A stretch of DNA of 27,542 nt from an uncultured Comamonadaceae bacterium. Lineage in GTDB: Bacteria; Pseudomonadota; Gammaproteobacteria; Burkholderiales; Burkholderiaceae. Both the position numbers and the translations under genes were made by a program. Where the stretch lies: contig CAMLSD010000068.1 in NCBI GenBank assembly GCA_946482595.1, forward strand, positions 1 to 27,542, read 5' to 3'. Numbering within the stretch: the stretch's first letter is position 1; each line of letters opens with the position of its first letter. This document shows, one piece after another, positions 8,407 to 16,218 of this stretch. The notes below the pieces were generated by a model. It made no database searches, was not told where the DNA came from, and worked only from the letters and a program-made list of their open reading frames with translations.

Positions 8407-9960
8407 TCACGCCTTGCGTGCGAAGTCCCGCAGGCGCACGCCGGTGGCGATCAGGCAGCCGAAGTAGACGATTGCCGCAACACCCAGCGTCAGGGCCATC
8501 CAGCCCACCCGGGTCCAGGGGGTCTGCCTCAGGGCCGTCCAGTCGAGCCATTGCGACATGCCGAAGAGCCCGGCGCCAAGCAGCGTCGTGGCCAGCACCA
8601 CCTGCAGCGCAAAGCGCCCCCACCCGGGCTGCGGCACATACAGGCCGCGCCGGCGCAGGCCGATGAACAGCCAGCCGGCATTCACCAGCGCGGCCAGTCC
8701 GATCGACAGGGCCAGCCCGGCCTGGGCGAACATCGGAACAAACAGGAGGTTCAGCGCCTGGGTCAGGCACAGCACCACCACGGCGATCTTCACCGGCGTG
8801 CGGATGTCCTGCTTCGCATAAAAGCCCGGTGCGAGCACCTTGACCCCGATCAAGCCCATCAGGCCCACCCCATAGCCCATGAGCGCCAGCGAGATCTGAT
8901 GCACGTCGCGCTCACCGATGGCGCCGTAGTGAAAGACGACGGAAATCAGCGGTTTGGCAAACACGACGAGCGCCACCGCGCAGGGCAAGGCCAGCAGCAC
9001 CACCAGCCGCAGGCCCCAGTCCAGCAGTGACGAATAGCGCTCCGGGTTGTCGCGCGCGCTGGCCGACAGTTGGGGCAGCAGCACCACGCCCAGCGCCACA
9101 CCGAGCAGCCCGGTGGGAAACTCCATCAGACGATCGGCATAGGTGAGCCAGGACACGGCCCCCTCCCCCTGGTGGGAGGCGATCTGGGTGTTGATCATCA
9201 GCGACAGCTGGGCCACCGACACGCCCAGCACGGCAGGCACCATCTGCCGCAGCACGCGCCGCACGCCTTCGTGGCGCCAGGCCGCCAGTGGCGACCCCAG
9301 GCGAGGCAGCACGCCGATGCGTGCCAGGGCCGGAAACTGCACCGCCAGCTGCAGCACCCCACCCAGCATGACACCGGCAGCCATGGCGTAGATGGGCTGC
9401 ACGCCCCAGCGCTCGAACGCCGGCGCCAGCCAGATCGCCGCGGCGATCATGGCCAGGTTCAGCAGCACCGGCGTGGCCGCCGGCACGGCAAACCGCTTCC
9501 AGGTGTTGAGAATGCCGGCCGACAGCGCCACCAGCGACATGAAGGCGATATAGGGGAACATCCAGCGCGTCATCACGACCGCCGCCTCGAAGCCATGCGG
9601 CGTGTCCTTCAGGCCTGCGGCCATCAGGTAGACCAGCACCGGCGCACCCGCCACGCCGATCACGCAGGTGACCAGCAGCGCCCACACCAGCACGGTGGCC
9701 ACGGCATCGATCAGGCGGTGGGTCGCCGCTTCACCCTGCACGCTGCGGCAGTCGGCCAGGATGGGCACGAATGCCTGCGAGAAGGCGCCCTCGGCAAACA
9801 GCCGCCGCAGCAGGTTGGGAATGCGAAAGGCCACGTAGAAGGCGTCCGTCCAGGCGCCTGCTCCAAAGCTCGACGCCATGAGCAGGTCACGGGCCAGGCC
9901 CGTCACGCGCGATGCGAGCGTGAAGAGGGAGACGGTCGAAGCGGCGCGCAGGAGATTCAT
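8407..9960 (-). CDS. murJ: Lipid II flippase MurJ (MviN)
   Basis: MurJ flips lipid-linked peptidoglycan precursor across the inner membrane. The 517-residue protein starts [20 protein letters not shown] and shows the family hallmark [38 protein letters not shown], then [11 protein letters not shown], in the first helices. About 14 membrane helices follow, with conserved [19 protein letters not shown] and [20 protein letters not shown]. Length and helix count are normal for the MOP-superfamily flippase. The ATG at 9960 is preferred over an in-frame GTG at 9975, because MNLL is the usual N-terminus. It is divergent from rpsT across 146 bp and followed by the SirB1-type gene. Confidence 0.95.
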   Translation of the reverse strand: MNLLRAASTVSLFTLASRVTGLARDLLMASSFGAGAWTDAFYVAFRIPNLLRRLFAEGAFSQAFVPILADCRSVQGEAATHRLIDAVATVLVWALLVTCVIGVAGAPVLVYLMAAGLKDTPHGFEAAVVMTRWMFPYIAFMSLVALSAGILNTWKRFAVPAATPVLLNLAMIAAAIWLAPAFERWGVQPIYAMAAGVMLGGVLQLAVQFPALARIGVLPRLGSPLAAWRHEGVRRVLRQMVPAVLGVSVAQLSLMINTQIASHQGEGAVSWLTYADRLMEFPTGLLGVALGVVLLPQLSASARDNPERYSSLLDWGLRLVVLLALPCAVALVVFAKPLISVVFHYGAIGERDVHQISLALMGYGVGLMGLIGVKVLAPGFYAKQDIRTPVKIAVVVLCLTQALNLLFVPMFAQAGLALSIGLAALVNAGWLFIGLRRRGLYVPQPGWGRFALQVVLATTLLGAGLFGMSQWLDWTALRQTPWTRVGWMALTLGVAAIVYFGCLIATGVRLRDFARKA

Positions 9961-10042
9961 GGGTTGGACGGCCACGAAACTCGCCGCCGGGGGCCGGAAT
10001 GCCCGCGATTATAGGAAGCGGATGCTCACGTCTTCACGCAAG

Positions 10043-10072
10043 TTGGCCACAGCGCAGAACAAATGCTATACT
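10043..10072 (+). promoter_or_regulatory. Sigma-70-type promoter of rpsT
   Basis: TTGGCC (10043-10048) and TATACT (10067-10072) are separated by 18 bp. Transcription would start near 10079, leaving a leader of about 28 nt before rpsT. This is the clearest housekeeping promoter in the window. Confidence 0.7.
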
Positions 10073-10106
10073 CGCCGTCTTTGCAGAACCCGGAAAAGCA
10101 TCCAGC

Positions 10107-10403
10107 ATGGCAACCTCCTCCAAAGCCAAGAAGAAGACCGTCCGCATTGCGTCGGGCCGCAAGCGCGTCCGTCAGGACGTCAAGCTGAACGCCGCCAACA
10201 CGGCGCTGCGCTCCAAATTCCGCACTGCCGTCAAGAACGTGCAGAAGGCTGTCGTCACTGGCGACAAGACCAAGGCTGCTGAACTCTTCAAGGCTGCACA
10301 GAGCGTCATCGACTCCGTCGCCGACAAGGGCATCTTCCACAAGAACAAGGCCGCTCGCCACAAGAGCCGCCTGTCGGCCGCCATCAAGGGCCTGGCCGCC
10401 TGA
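10107..10403 (+). CDS. rpsT: 30S ribosomal protein S20
   Basis: A primary binding protein of 16S rRNA in the 30S subunit. The 98-residue, Lys/Arg/Ala-rich protein matches S20 throughout: [20 protein letters not shown], then [20 protein letters not shown], and the end signature [18 protein letters not shown]. It is about 10 residues longer than E. coli S20. The frame is open upstream to 9999, but translation from there would run over the promoter; the ATG at 10107 is the family start. It is monocistronic, with its own promoter and a strong terminator. S20 is autoregulated in E. coli; no homologous control site could be identified here. Confidence 0.97.
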   Translation: MATSSKAKKKTVRIASGRKRVRQDVKLNAANTALRSKFRTAVKNVQKAVVTGDKTKAAELFKAAQSVIDSVADKGIFHKNKAARHKSRLSAAIKGLAA

Positions 10404-10430
10404 AGTCGATCATCCGGGTCGCGCAAATCG

Positions 10431-10457
10431 AAAGGGCTCGCCTAGCGAGCCCTTTTT
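10431..10457 (+). terminator. Rho-independent terminator of rpsT
   Basis: Stem GGGCTCGC (10434-10441), loop CTA, stem GCGAGCCC (10445-10452), then TTTTT. Flanking A bases pair with the first T bases, so it could also act on the opposite strand. It starts 27 nt after the rpsT stop, between convergent rpsT and DUF3579. Confidence 0.93.
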
Positions 10458-10571
10458 CATTGCTGCGTCTGCGCTCCTTCAGCGCACCTGCTCGCGGGTT
10501 CCGGGTCTCTTGCCAAACGCGCAGCCAGCGCCCACCCAGCCGTCGCCGGCCCCGGCGCGCAACCGTCCTGC

Positions 10572-10898
10572 TCAGCGTGATCGGGGCTTGGGCTCGTCCG
10601 GGATCAGACAAGCCTCGGCGATCTGCAGGTTGTTGTCCCGCGCGAAGTTCATCGCAAAGTCCCAGGCCATGGGCTCGACCTCACGCACCGCCTCGTTCAC
10701 GACCACACACTTGATGCCGTTGACGACCATCGGAATGCAATAGGGCGAATAGCCGATGTGCGACCCGGGTTGCACGCCACCAGGTCGAAAGCACGACATC
10801 ACGCCCGCCAGGCGCTCGGCCCAGTCACTCGGGCGAAACGTGCGGCCGTCTTTCGTGATCCCCTGTATGAAGATCTCGCGGGGTTTGGATGTCGTCAT
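10572..10898 (-). CDS. DUF3579 domain-containing protein
   Basis: A 108-residue soluble protein: MTTSKPREIFIQGITKDGRT, then FRPSDWAERLAGVMSCF, then a central IGYSPYCIPMVVNGIKCVVV and a C-terminal DFAMNFARDNNLQIAEACLI. This matches DUF3579, a family of unknown function found mainly in betaproteobacteria, often near rpsT and arginine genes as here. The ATG at 10898 starts the conserved region; the 23 upstream residues of the open frame are basic and not family-like. No catalytic motif is recognised; two cysteines (PYCIP, IKCVV) are notable. It is convergent with rpsT and divergent from argD. A possible minus-strand -10 TACACT (10952-10957) lies about 54 bp upstream. Confidence 0.85.
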   Translation of the reverse strand: MTTSKPREIFIQGITKDGRTFRPSDWAERLAGVMSCFRPGGVQPGSHIGYSPYCIPMVVNGIKCVVVNEAVREVEPMAWDFAMNFARDNNLQIAEACLIPDEPKPRSR

Positions 10899-10974
10899 TC
10901 GGGTCTGACCGTAGGGATGGTGCCGCTTGTGGCGGCGTGAGCAGGTGCGAAGTGTAATTCGCTGCACTGCAGCA

Positions 10975-11008
10975 CAAGTCTTAGAAATGATATCTTATAT
11001 AAGACTTG
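10975..11008. promoter_or_regulatory. AT-rich inverted repeat, candidate operator between DUF3579 and argD
   Basis: CAAGTCTTA (10975-10983) and TAAGACTTG (11000-11008) are perfect 9-bp arms separated by 16 bp. Inside, TCTTATATAAGA (10993-11004) is itself a perfect 12-bp palindrome, and TCTTA recurs 14 bp apart, as if two operator halves overlap. The patch is strikingly AT-rich for this genome. It lies 77-110 bp upstream of DUF3579 and about 245 bp before argD, just upstream of a minus-strand -10 candidate. A dimeric regulator (for example GntR-type) is plausible, but none is identified. Confidence 0.6.
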
Positions 11009-11156
11009 ATGCCCAGCGACGCGCATGATTCCCCCTCGTGCTGCGGGCCGCTCGCGCGCCTCCCGCTGGGCCCGGATGATGCCATCGCGGCCTGTCACTC
11101 GGCTTTCGCCCGTGCATTCCGAGTCGGTTGCGCCATCTGGCCGATAGAATCAAGCT

Positions 11157-11198
11157 CCAACGCGGCGTTGGATGGCTGATCGACCCGGTCGATCAGCC
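11157..11198 (+). promoter_or_regulatory. Tandem palindromes in the argD leader
   Basis: CCAACGC-G-GCGTTGG (11157-11171) is a perfect 7-bp-arm palindrome. Two bases later GGCTGATCGAC-CCG-GTCGATCAGCC (11174-11198) forms a perfect 11-bp stem with a 3-nt loop. A TAGAAT -10 candidate (11145-11150) would place the transcript start at the first palindrome. There is no T-tract after the second, so it is not a standard attenuator. An operator plus leader-hairpin role in arginine control is inferred only from position. Confidence 0.6.
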
Positions 11199-11252
11199 GT
11201 GCAACCCCGCTTTCTTCTTTTCCGTCCCCGCCACGACCTTCCGGAGAACGCC

Positions 11253-12443
11253 GTGACCACGCCCGCATCGCACCTGATGAACACGTATGGCCGTCTGCCC
11301 ATTGCCCTGTCTCATGGCAAGGGCTGCTGGGTGTGGGACACCGAGGGCCGACGTTACCTGGACGGCCTGGGCGGCATTGCGGTGAACACCCTGGGCCACG
11401 GCCACCCCAAGCTGGTGCCGGCGCTGCAGGATCAGATCGCCAAGCTGATCCACAGCTCCAACTACTACCAGGTGCCGCTGCAGGAGCAACTGGCCGCGAA
11501 GCTGGTCGAGCTGTCCGGCCTCACGAACGTGTTCTTCTGCAGCACCGGCCTCGAAGCCAATGAGGCGGCGATCAAGATCGCCCGCAAGTACGGGCACGAC
11601 AAGGGCATCGACCTGCCCGAGATCGTCGTCTACGAGAAGGCCTTCCACGGCCGTTCGATCGCCACGCTCTCGGCCACCGGCAATGTCAAGGTCCAGAAGG
11701 GCTTCGAGCCGCTGGTGCCCGGCTTCGTGCGCGTGCCGCTGAACGATGTGGCCGCGCTCGAGGACGTCGCGCGCACCCGCCCGAACGTCGTGGCCGTCTT
11801 CCTTGAGACCATCCAGGGCGAAGGCGGGGTCAACCCGACCCGCGCCGACTACCTGCGCGACGCCCGTCGCATCTGCGACGAGCGCGGCTGGCTGCTGATG
11901 ATCGACGAAGTGCAGTGCGGCATCGGCCGCACCGGCAAGTGGTTTGCCCACCAATGGGCCGGCATCCGCCCCGACGTCATGCCCCTGGCCAAGGGCCTGG
12001 GTTCGGGCGTGCCCATCGGTGCGGTCGTGGCAGGCCCGAGGGCGGCCGACGTCTTCCAGCCGGGCAACCACGGCACCACCTTCGGCGGCAACCCGCTGGC
12101 CATGCGTGCCGGTGTGGAAACCCTGCGCATCATGGAAGAAGAGGGCCTGCTGGAAAACGCTGCGCGCGTCGGCGCCGCCCTGCGCGCCGGGCTGGAGCGC
12201 GAACTGGCCGGCGTGGCCGGGGTGGTCGAGATCCGCGGCCAGGGCCTGATGCTCGGCATCGAACTCGACCGGGCCTGCGGCGTGATCCTGAGCCAGGCCA
12301 TGGAAGCCGGCCTGCTGCTGTCGGTCACGGCCGACAAGGTGATCCGCCTGGTGCCGCCGCTGATCCTGAGCGAAGACGAGGCTGCGCAGATCGTCGCCAT
12401 CCTCTGCCCCATCATCAAGACCTTCCTCGCCACTCCCGCCTGA
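11253..12443 (+). CDS. argD: Acetylornithine transaminase (class III PLP aminotransferase)
   Basis: ArgD exchanges an amino group between glutamate and N-acetylglutamate semialdehyde to make N-acetylornithine in arginine synthesis. The 396-residue protein shows the class III fold: YLDGLGGIAVNTLGHGHPKL, then FFCSTGLEANEAAIKIARKY (PLP phosphate binding), AFHGRSIATLSATGN, ETIQGEGGVN, LLMIDEVQCGIGRTGKWFA, and the Schiff-base lysine in MPLAKGLGSGVP (K247). The GTG at 11253 has a GGAG 6 nt upstream and is the preferred start; an ATG at 11277 is the alternative. It is followed after 14 nt by argF, supporting ArgD over related omega-aminotransferases, though succinyldiaminopimelate transaminase activity is common in ArgD enzymes. 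Confidence 0.9.
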   Translation: MTTPASHLMNTYGRLPIALSHGKGCWVWDTEGRRYLDGLGGIAVNTLGHGHPKLVPALQDQIAKLIHSSNYYQVPLQEQLAAKLVELSGLTNVFFCSTGLEANEAAIKIARKYGHDKGIDLPEIVVYEKAFHGRSIATLSATGNVKVQKGFEPLVPGFVRVPLNDVAALEDVARTRPNVVAVFLETIQGEGGVNPTRADYLRDARRICDERGWLLMIDEVQCGIGRTGKWFAHQWAGIRPDVMPLAKGLGSGVPIGAVVAGPRAADVFQPGNHGTTFGGNPLAMRAGVETLRIMEEEGLLENAARVGAALRAGLERELAGVAGVVEIRGQGLMLGIELDRACGVILSQAMEAGLLLSVTADKVIRLVPPLILSEDEAAQIVAILCPIIKTFLATPA

Positions 12444-12457
12444 GGGAGGTGCCATCC

Positions 12458-13390
12458 ATGAAGCCGGGGAACTCCCTCATGAAGCACTACCTGCAGTTCA
12501 AGGATTTTCGGGCCGAAGAGTACGCCTACCTGTTCGACCGGGCCGCGATCATCAAGCGCCGCTTCAAGAACTACGAGAAGTACACGCCGCTGGTGGACCG
12601 CACGCTGGCGATGATCTTCGAGAAGGCCTCGACACGCACCCGCGTGAGCTTCGAGGCGGGCATGTACCAGATGGGCGGGTCGGTCGTTCACCTGACGACC
12701 GGCGACAGCCAGCTCGGCCGTGCCGAACCGATCGAGGACAGCGCCCGAGTGATCTCGCGCATGGTCGACCTCGTGATGATCCGCACCTACGAGCAGGCCA
12801 AGCTGGAGGCCTTTGCGGCGCATTCCCGCGTGCCGGTCATCAACGGGCTGACCAACGAGTTCCATCCCTGCCAGATCCTGGCCGACATCTTCACCTTCAT
12901 CGAGCACCGCGGCTCGATCCAGGGCAAGGTCGTGGCCTGGGTCGGCGACGGCAACAACATGGCCAACACCTGGCTGCAGGCCGCCGAGATCCTGGGCTTC
13001 ACCGTGCACGTGAGCACCCCCAGCGGCTACGAGGTCGACCCGGCCCTGGCGGGTGTACGCGACCCGGCCTGTTTCAAGACCTTCAAGGACCCGATGGACG
13101 CCTGCCGTGGCGCCGACCTGGTGACCACCGACGTGTGGACCAGCATGGGCTTCGAGGCCGAGAACGAAACCCGCCGCAAGGCCTTTGCAGACTGGTGCGT
13201 CGACGCCGACATGATGGGCGCCGCCCAGCCTCAGGCCCTGTTCATGCATTGCCTGCCCGCCCACCGCGGCGAGGAAGTCAGCGCCGACGTCATCGACGGC
13301 CCCCAGTCCGTCGTCTGGGACGAAGCTGAGAACCGCATGCACGTTCAGAAGGCACTCATGGAGTACCTTCTGATCGGCCGCGTCGGCTGA
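12458..13390 (+). CDS. argF: Ornithine carbamoyltransferase
   Basis: ArgF joins ornithine and carbamoyl phosphate to form citrulline (cytosolic trimer). The 310-residue protein has the carbamoyl-phosphate motif STRTR (residues 58-62), the conserved HPCQILAD, DGNNMANTW (ornithine side), and the catalytic-cysteine motif FMHCLPAHRGEEV near the C-terminus. All catalytic motifs are intact. The ATG at 12458 has a strong GGGAGG 8 nt upstream; a second ATG at 12479 would remove seven residues. It is co-transcribed with argD (14-nt gap). argG, which often follows in Burkholderiales, is not here; instead the operon ends in a cluster of hairpins. Confidence 0.96.
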   Translation: MKPGNSLMKHYLQFKDFRAEEYAYLFDRAAIIKRRFKNYEKYTPLVDRTLAMIFEKASTRTRVSFEAGMYQMGGSVVHLTTGDSQLGRAEPIEDSARVISRMVDLVMIRTYEQAKLEAFAAHSRVPVINGLTNEFHPCQILADIFTFIEHRGSIQGKVVAWVGDGNNMANTWLQAAEILGFTVHVSTPSGYEVDPALAGVRDPACFKTFKDPMDACRGADLVTTDVWTSMGFEAENETRRKAFADWCVDADMMGAAQPQALFMHCLPAHRGEEVSADVIDGPQSVVWDEAENRMHVQKALMEYLLIGRVG

Positions 13391-13402
13391 AAGCCGAGGC
13401 GG

Positions 13403-13474
13403 CGGCCCGTCAGGGCCGGCAGGCGGTTCCGGCTGACGCTCACATGGCGCAGCCATGTGAAGGCGCGCAGCGCC
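13403..13474. terminator. Cluster of three hairpins between convergent argF and the DUF2784 gene
   Basis: Three hairpins follow each other: CGGCCC-GTCA-GGGCCG (13403-13418); TCACATGGC (13440-13448), loop GCA, GCCATGTGA (13452-13460); and GGCGC-GCA-GCGCC (13462-13474). The last two both have a GCA loop. There is no T-tract. They may act as a bidirectional terminator or be small repetitive palindromes of the REP kind; copies elsewhere cannot be judged from this window. Confidence 0.5.
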
Positions 13475-13501
13475 GTGGGTGCCCCAACACGTCATGCAAG
13501 T

Positions 13502-13873
13502 TCAAGATCGCGCGCGCTTTCGCCGTGCGATCAAACCTGCATAGGCCAGCCCGTTCACCACGATCACGCCCAGCCCCAACACGAGCTGGTGCTGCGCGGT
13601 CAGGCCGGTGGGATACAGCACCGGCATGACGTAGTGCTCCACGAAGGAGTCGGCATAGCCAGCCTGGCCGCCCAGCGCGCGAAGGTGGTTTTCCAATGGC
13701 GTGAGCGGGCAGATGCCGGCCAGCAACTCGATGCCGGCCCCCCAGCAGGCCGCCGGAATGTGCGCGTAAGCCAGCCTGGGCCAGCGCCAGGCGGCAAATC
13801 CGCCCACAATCACGAACACGACAAACGCCAGGTGCAGCAGCACCAGCAGGTCCGCCAGGCCACGATAGATCAT
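13502..13873 (-). CDS. DUF2784 family membrane protein
   Basis: A 123-residue inner-membrane protein with three to four predicted helices: LLVLLHLAFVVFVIVGGFAA, then AHIPAACWGAGIELLAGICP, and QLVLGLGVIVVNGLAYAGLI near the basic C-terminus (RRKRARS). The motif GICPLTPLENHLR and the opening MIYRGLADLLVLLHLAF match DUF2784, a family of unknown function. The ATG at 13873 is chosen from the family N-terminus; an in-frame ATG at 13903 would add ten residues (MAAWDSDTAG) and would overlap the divergent YkgJ-type start codon. The frame continues further upstream but is then antisense to that gene. It converges on argF. Confidence 0.8.
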   Translation of the reverse strand: MIYRGLADLLVLLHLAFVVFVIVGGFAAWRWPRLAYAHIPAACWGAGIELLAGICPLTPLENHLRALGGQAGYADSFVEHYVMPVLYPTGLTAQHQLVLGLGVIVVNGLAYAGLIARRKRARS

Positions 13874-13901
13874 CCCCGCAGTGTCGCTGTCCCACGCCGC
13901 C

Positions 13902-14246
13902 ATGACCACCCGATCCAACCCCTGCCTGAGCTGCGGCGCCTGCTGTGCCAGCTTTCGTGTCGACTTCTCGCGGGAAGAACTCGACGAATCGGGCGGCTGC
14001 GTGCCGTCGGGGCTGGCGGTCGACGTGACGGACACCACCTGCCGCATGCGTGGCACCGACCATGCCCAGCCCCGCTGTGCCGCCCTGGTGGGCCAGGTCG
14101 GGCAGACGGCACATTGCGGCATCTACGAGTGGCGCCCGTCACCTTGCCGCGAGTTCGGCCAGCTCGCGCCGCTGGGCGTGCCCGACGATGCCTGCACCCG
14201 CGCGCGCAGCCGCCACGGCCTGCCGCCGATCGACGCCCTGCCTTGA
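13902..14246 (+). CDS. YkgJ-type cysteine cluster protein (zinc/iron-chelating domain)
   Basis: A 114-residue soluble protein with an N-terminal cluster CLSCGACC (about residues 8-15), then CVPSG, CRMRG, RCAALVG, HCGIY and PCREF. This spacing of cysteines matches the YkgJ/Fliz-like CxxCxxCC family (PF03692), proposed to bind zinc or an iron-sulfur centre. The biochemical role is unknown. The ATG at 13902 starts just before the first cluster; the frame is open to 13881, adding seven residues. No Shine-Dalgarno is visible. It is head-to-head with the DUF2784 gene with at most 28 bp between starts, so each promoter must lie in or beyond the other gene. Confidence 0.85.
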   Translation: MTTRSNPCLSCGACCASFRVDFSREELDESGGCVPSGLAVDVTDTTCRMRGTDHAQPRCAALVGQVGQTAHCGIYEWRPSPCREFGQLAPLGVPDDACTRARSRHGLPPIDALP

Positions 14247-14294
14247 TGCAAATCTTCCTTGCACTGGTTTGACCCCGCTTTGGCGGGTGACCCG

Positions 14295-14317
14295 TTGACA
14301 CCGGAGTCGATCCGGTG
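14295..14317 (+). promoter_or_regulatory. Candidate -35 with overlapping inverted repeat before the vWA gene
   Basis: TTGACA (14295-14300) is a consensus -35. It overlaps a perfect 7-bp inverted repeat, CACCGGA-GTCGA-TCCGGTG (14299-14317). The -10 expected near 14318 is poor (GCGGAT), which would suit an activated or repressed promoter. The rest of the 103-bp gap after the YkgJ-type gene holds a short CCCGC/GCGGG hairpin (14274-14287). Confidence 0.4.
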
Positions 14318-14349
14318 GCGGATCACCCACAACCGAAAGCGAGGCTCCC

Positions 14350-16170
14350 ATGCATTCACCTTCGTTCCCTGCCGTGCCCGGCCGTGCTTGCTGGCCGAGG
14401 CTGCTGAGTGCGGTCATGGCCGCGGTCTGCGTTGCTTGCAGCGCTCCCAAGGAAACGACACCGGGCACGGTGGTGGCCGCACGCCCCGGCGAGCCGGTCG
14501 CTGAATCCCGCGAAGCCGACCGCCGAGACATTCGCGCGACCAAGGCTCAGTCCGGTGCGACCATGGCCATCAGCCCGCCCGCTCCCGTGAGCCCGGCACC
14601 GGCGCCCGCCGCTGCTGCCCGGGTACGGCTGGAGCAGCATGCGCAGCTGGCCGCGGGCAGCATGGCCCACCCCGCCATCGCGCCGCCCGCGCAGCCCGAC
14701 ATCACGGCGCGCGACGGCGCCTACCTCGGCATCACGACCCAGGCCGAACGTGCCCATCCGGTCAAGCGCGTGGCCGTCGAGCCGGTGTCGACCTTTTCTG
14801 TGGATGTGGACACCGGCTCCTACAGTTCGGTGCGCGGCCTGCTCAACCGCGGCCAGAACGTTCCGCCTGACGCCGTGCGTGTGGAGGAAATGCTGAACTA
14901 CTTCAGCTACGACTACCCCCGCCCCGAATCGACCGGTTCGTCGCACCCGTTTGCCGTGCACAGCGAGCTCACCACCAGCCCCTGGAACGCGTCGAACGTG
15001 CTGCTGAAGATCGGCATCCAGGCCACCGACCCGGCCAAGCAGAGCCTGCCTGCGGCCAACCTGGTGTTCCTGGTCGACGTGTCCGGATCGATGGGCATCC
15101 CGCAGAGCCTGCCGCTGGTGAAGGACGCGCTGACGGGCTTTGTCGATCAGTTGCGTGAGCAGGACCGGGTCTCGATCGTGACCTACTCCGGCACCACGCA
15201 GGTGCTGCTGGAATCCGTGCCTGGCGACCGCAAGGACCTGATCCGCAAGGCCATCGCCTCGCTGCGCGCCGGTGGCAGCACGGCCGGTGCCTCCGGCTTG
15301 CGACTGGCCTACGAACAGGCCCGTCGCGGATTCGTGCGCGGCGGCATCAACCGCATCCTGCTGGCCACCGACGGCGACTTCAACGTGGGCGTGACCAGCA
15401 TCGACCAGCTGAAGCAGATCGTTGCCCAGGAGCGCCAGTCCGGCATCGGGCTGTCCACGCTGGGCGTGGGGCATGCCAGCTACAACGATGCACTGATGGA
15501 GCAGATCGCCGACGCCGGCGACGGCAAGTACAGCTTCATCGACTCGGCGGCCGAGGCCCGCAAGGTGCTGATCGACGAGTTCACCTCGACCCTGGCCACC
15601 GTGGCGCAGGACGTGAAGCTGCAGCTGGAATTCAACCCGGCCGTGGTGAAGGAATACCGGCTGATCGGCTACGACAACCGCGCCCTGGCACGGGAAGACT
15701 TCAACAACGACAAGGTCGACGCAGGCGACATCGGCGCGGGGCACCGGGTGACGGCCCTGTACGAGCTGACGCTGCAGGGCCAGCGCGGGCTGCACGATGA
15801 GGAGCGCTACCCCGCCAACCGTCCATCGACACTGGCCGCGGCTCAGGCCGACGGCGAACTGGGCCACCTGAAGCTGCGCTACAAGCTGCCGGGCACGACA
15901 CGCAGCGTGCTGATCGAGCATGCGGTCAGCCATGAGGTGCGTGCCCTGGAGCGCACCAGCCCCGATACCCGTTTTGCCGTGGCCGTGGCAGCCTACGGCC
16001 AGTTGCTGCGCGGCGGCACCCACCTGCAACCCGGCTTCGGCTGGTCGGACGTGCGCTCGCTGGCTGCCGGCAGCCTGGGGCCGGACCCGTACGGCCAGCG
16101 GCGCGAATTCCTGGGCCTGGTCGACAAGCTGGCCGGCAAGCCGATGGCCGCGGTGAACGTGGCCCGCTGA
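14350..16170 (+). CDS. von Willebrand factor A domain protein (YfbK-like, probable lipoprotein)
   Basis: A 606-residue exported protein. The N-terminus has a basic stretch and a hydrophobic segment ending AAVCVAC-SAPK, an imperfect lipobox (Cys at -3), so lipid anchoring is likely but not certain. Residues about 35-115 are Pro/Ala-rich linker. A conserved N-terminal vWF_A-associated domain follows (STFSVDVDTGSYSSVRGLLN, NYFSYDYPRP), then a vWA domain with an intact MIDAS, D243-V-S245-G-S247 (FLVDVSGSMG), plus TAGASG and ATDGDF. A C-terminal domain resembling DUF3520 ends at GFGWSDVRSLA. This architecture matches E. coli YfbK, of unknown function; metal-dependent protein binding in the cell envelope is inferred. 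The ATG at 14350 has GAGG 5 nt upstream. It is apparently monocistronic. Confidence 0.87.
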   Translation: MHSPSFPAVPGRACWPRLLSAVMAAVCVACSAPKETTPGTVVAARPGEPVAESREADRRDIRATKAQSGATMAISPPAPVSPAPAPAAAARVRLEQHAQLAAGSMAHPAIAPPAQPDITARDGAYLGITTQAERAHPVKRVAVEPVSTFSVDVDTGSYSSVRGLLNRGQNVPPDAVRVEEMLNYFSYDYPRPESTGSSHPFAVHSELTTSPWNASNVLLKIGIQATDPAKQSLPAANLVFLVDVSGSMGIPQSLPLVKDALTGFVDQLREQDRVSIVTYSGTTQVLLESVPGDRKDLIRKAIASLRAGGSTAGASGLRLAYEQARRGFVRGGINRILLATDGDFNVGVTSIDQLKQIVAQERQSGIGLSTLGVGHASYNDALMEQIADAGDGKYSFIDSAAEARKVLIDEFTSTLATVAQDVKLQLEFNPAVVKEYRLIGYDNRALAREDFNNDKVDAGDIGAGHRVTALYELTLQGQRGLHDEERYPANRPSTLAAAQADGELGHLKLRYKLPGTTRSVLIEHAVSHEVRALERTSPDTRFAVAVAAYGQLLRGGTHLQPGFGWSDVRSLAAGSLGPDPYGQRREFLGLVDKLAGKPMAAVNVAR

Positions 16171-16197
16171 GCCTGCCTGCCGAGACGCGAAACGACT

Positions 16198-16218
16198 GAC
16201 CGGCCGGCGCGGCCGGTC
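16198..16218 (+). terminator. Perfect GC hairpin after the vWA gene
   Basis: GACCGGCC (16198-16205) and GGCCGGTC (16211-16218) form an 8-bp stem around GGCGC. It begins 27 nt after the stop. There is no T-tract, so any termination would be rho-dependent or weak; it separates the vWA gene from the kyn operon. Confidence 0.45.

Larger units (their letters stand above)
10899..11252 (+). other. 354-bp divergent intergenic region, DUF3579/argD
   Basis: No gene is seen here. It contains, left to right: a small inverted repeat around a minus-strand -10 candidate (GCGAA/TTCGC, 10947-10962), an AT-rich inverted repeat (10975-11008), a stretch of about 135 bp with nothing recognisable, a plus-strand -10 candidate TAGAAT (11145-11150), and two adjacent palindromes (11157-11198) in the argD leader. 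The open frame upstream of argD covers 11172-11252, but it runs through the palindromes and is not family-like. Confidence 0.7.

Noticed and set aside
11849..13495. 548-residue minus-strand frame antisense to argD/argF
   Set aside because: Both plus-strand genes carry full catalytic motifs; the antisense frame has no recognisable domain or start signal.
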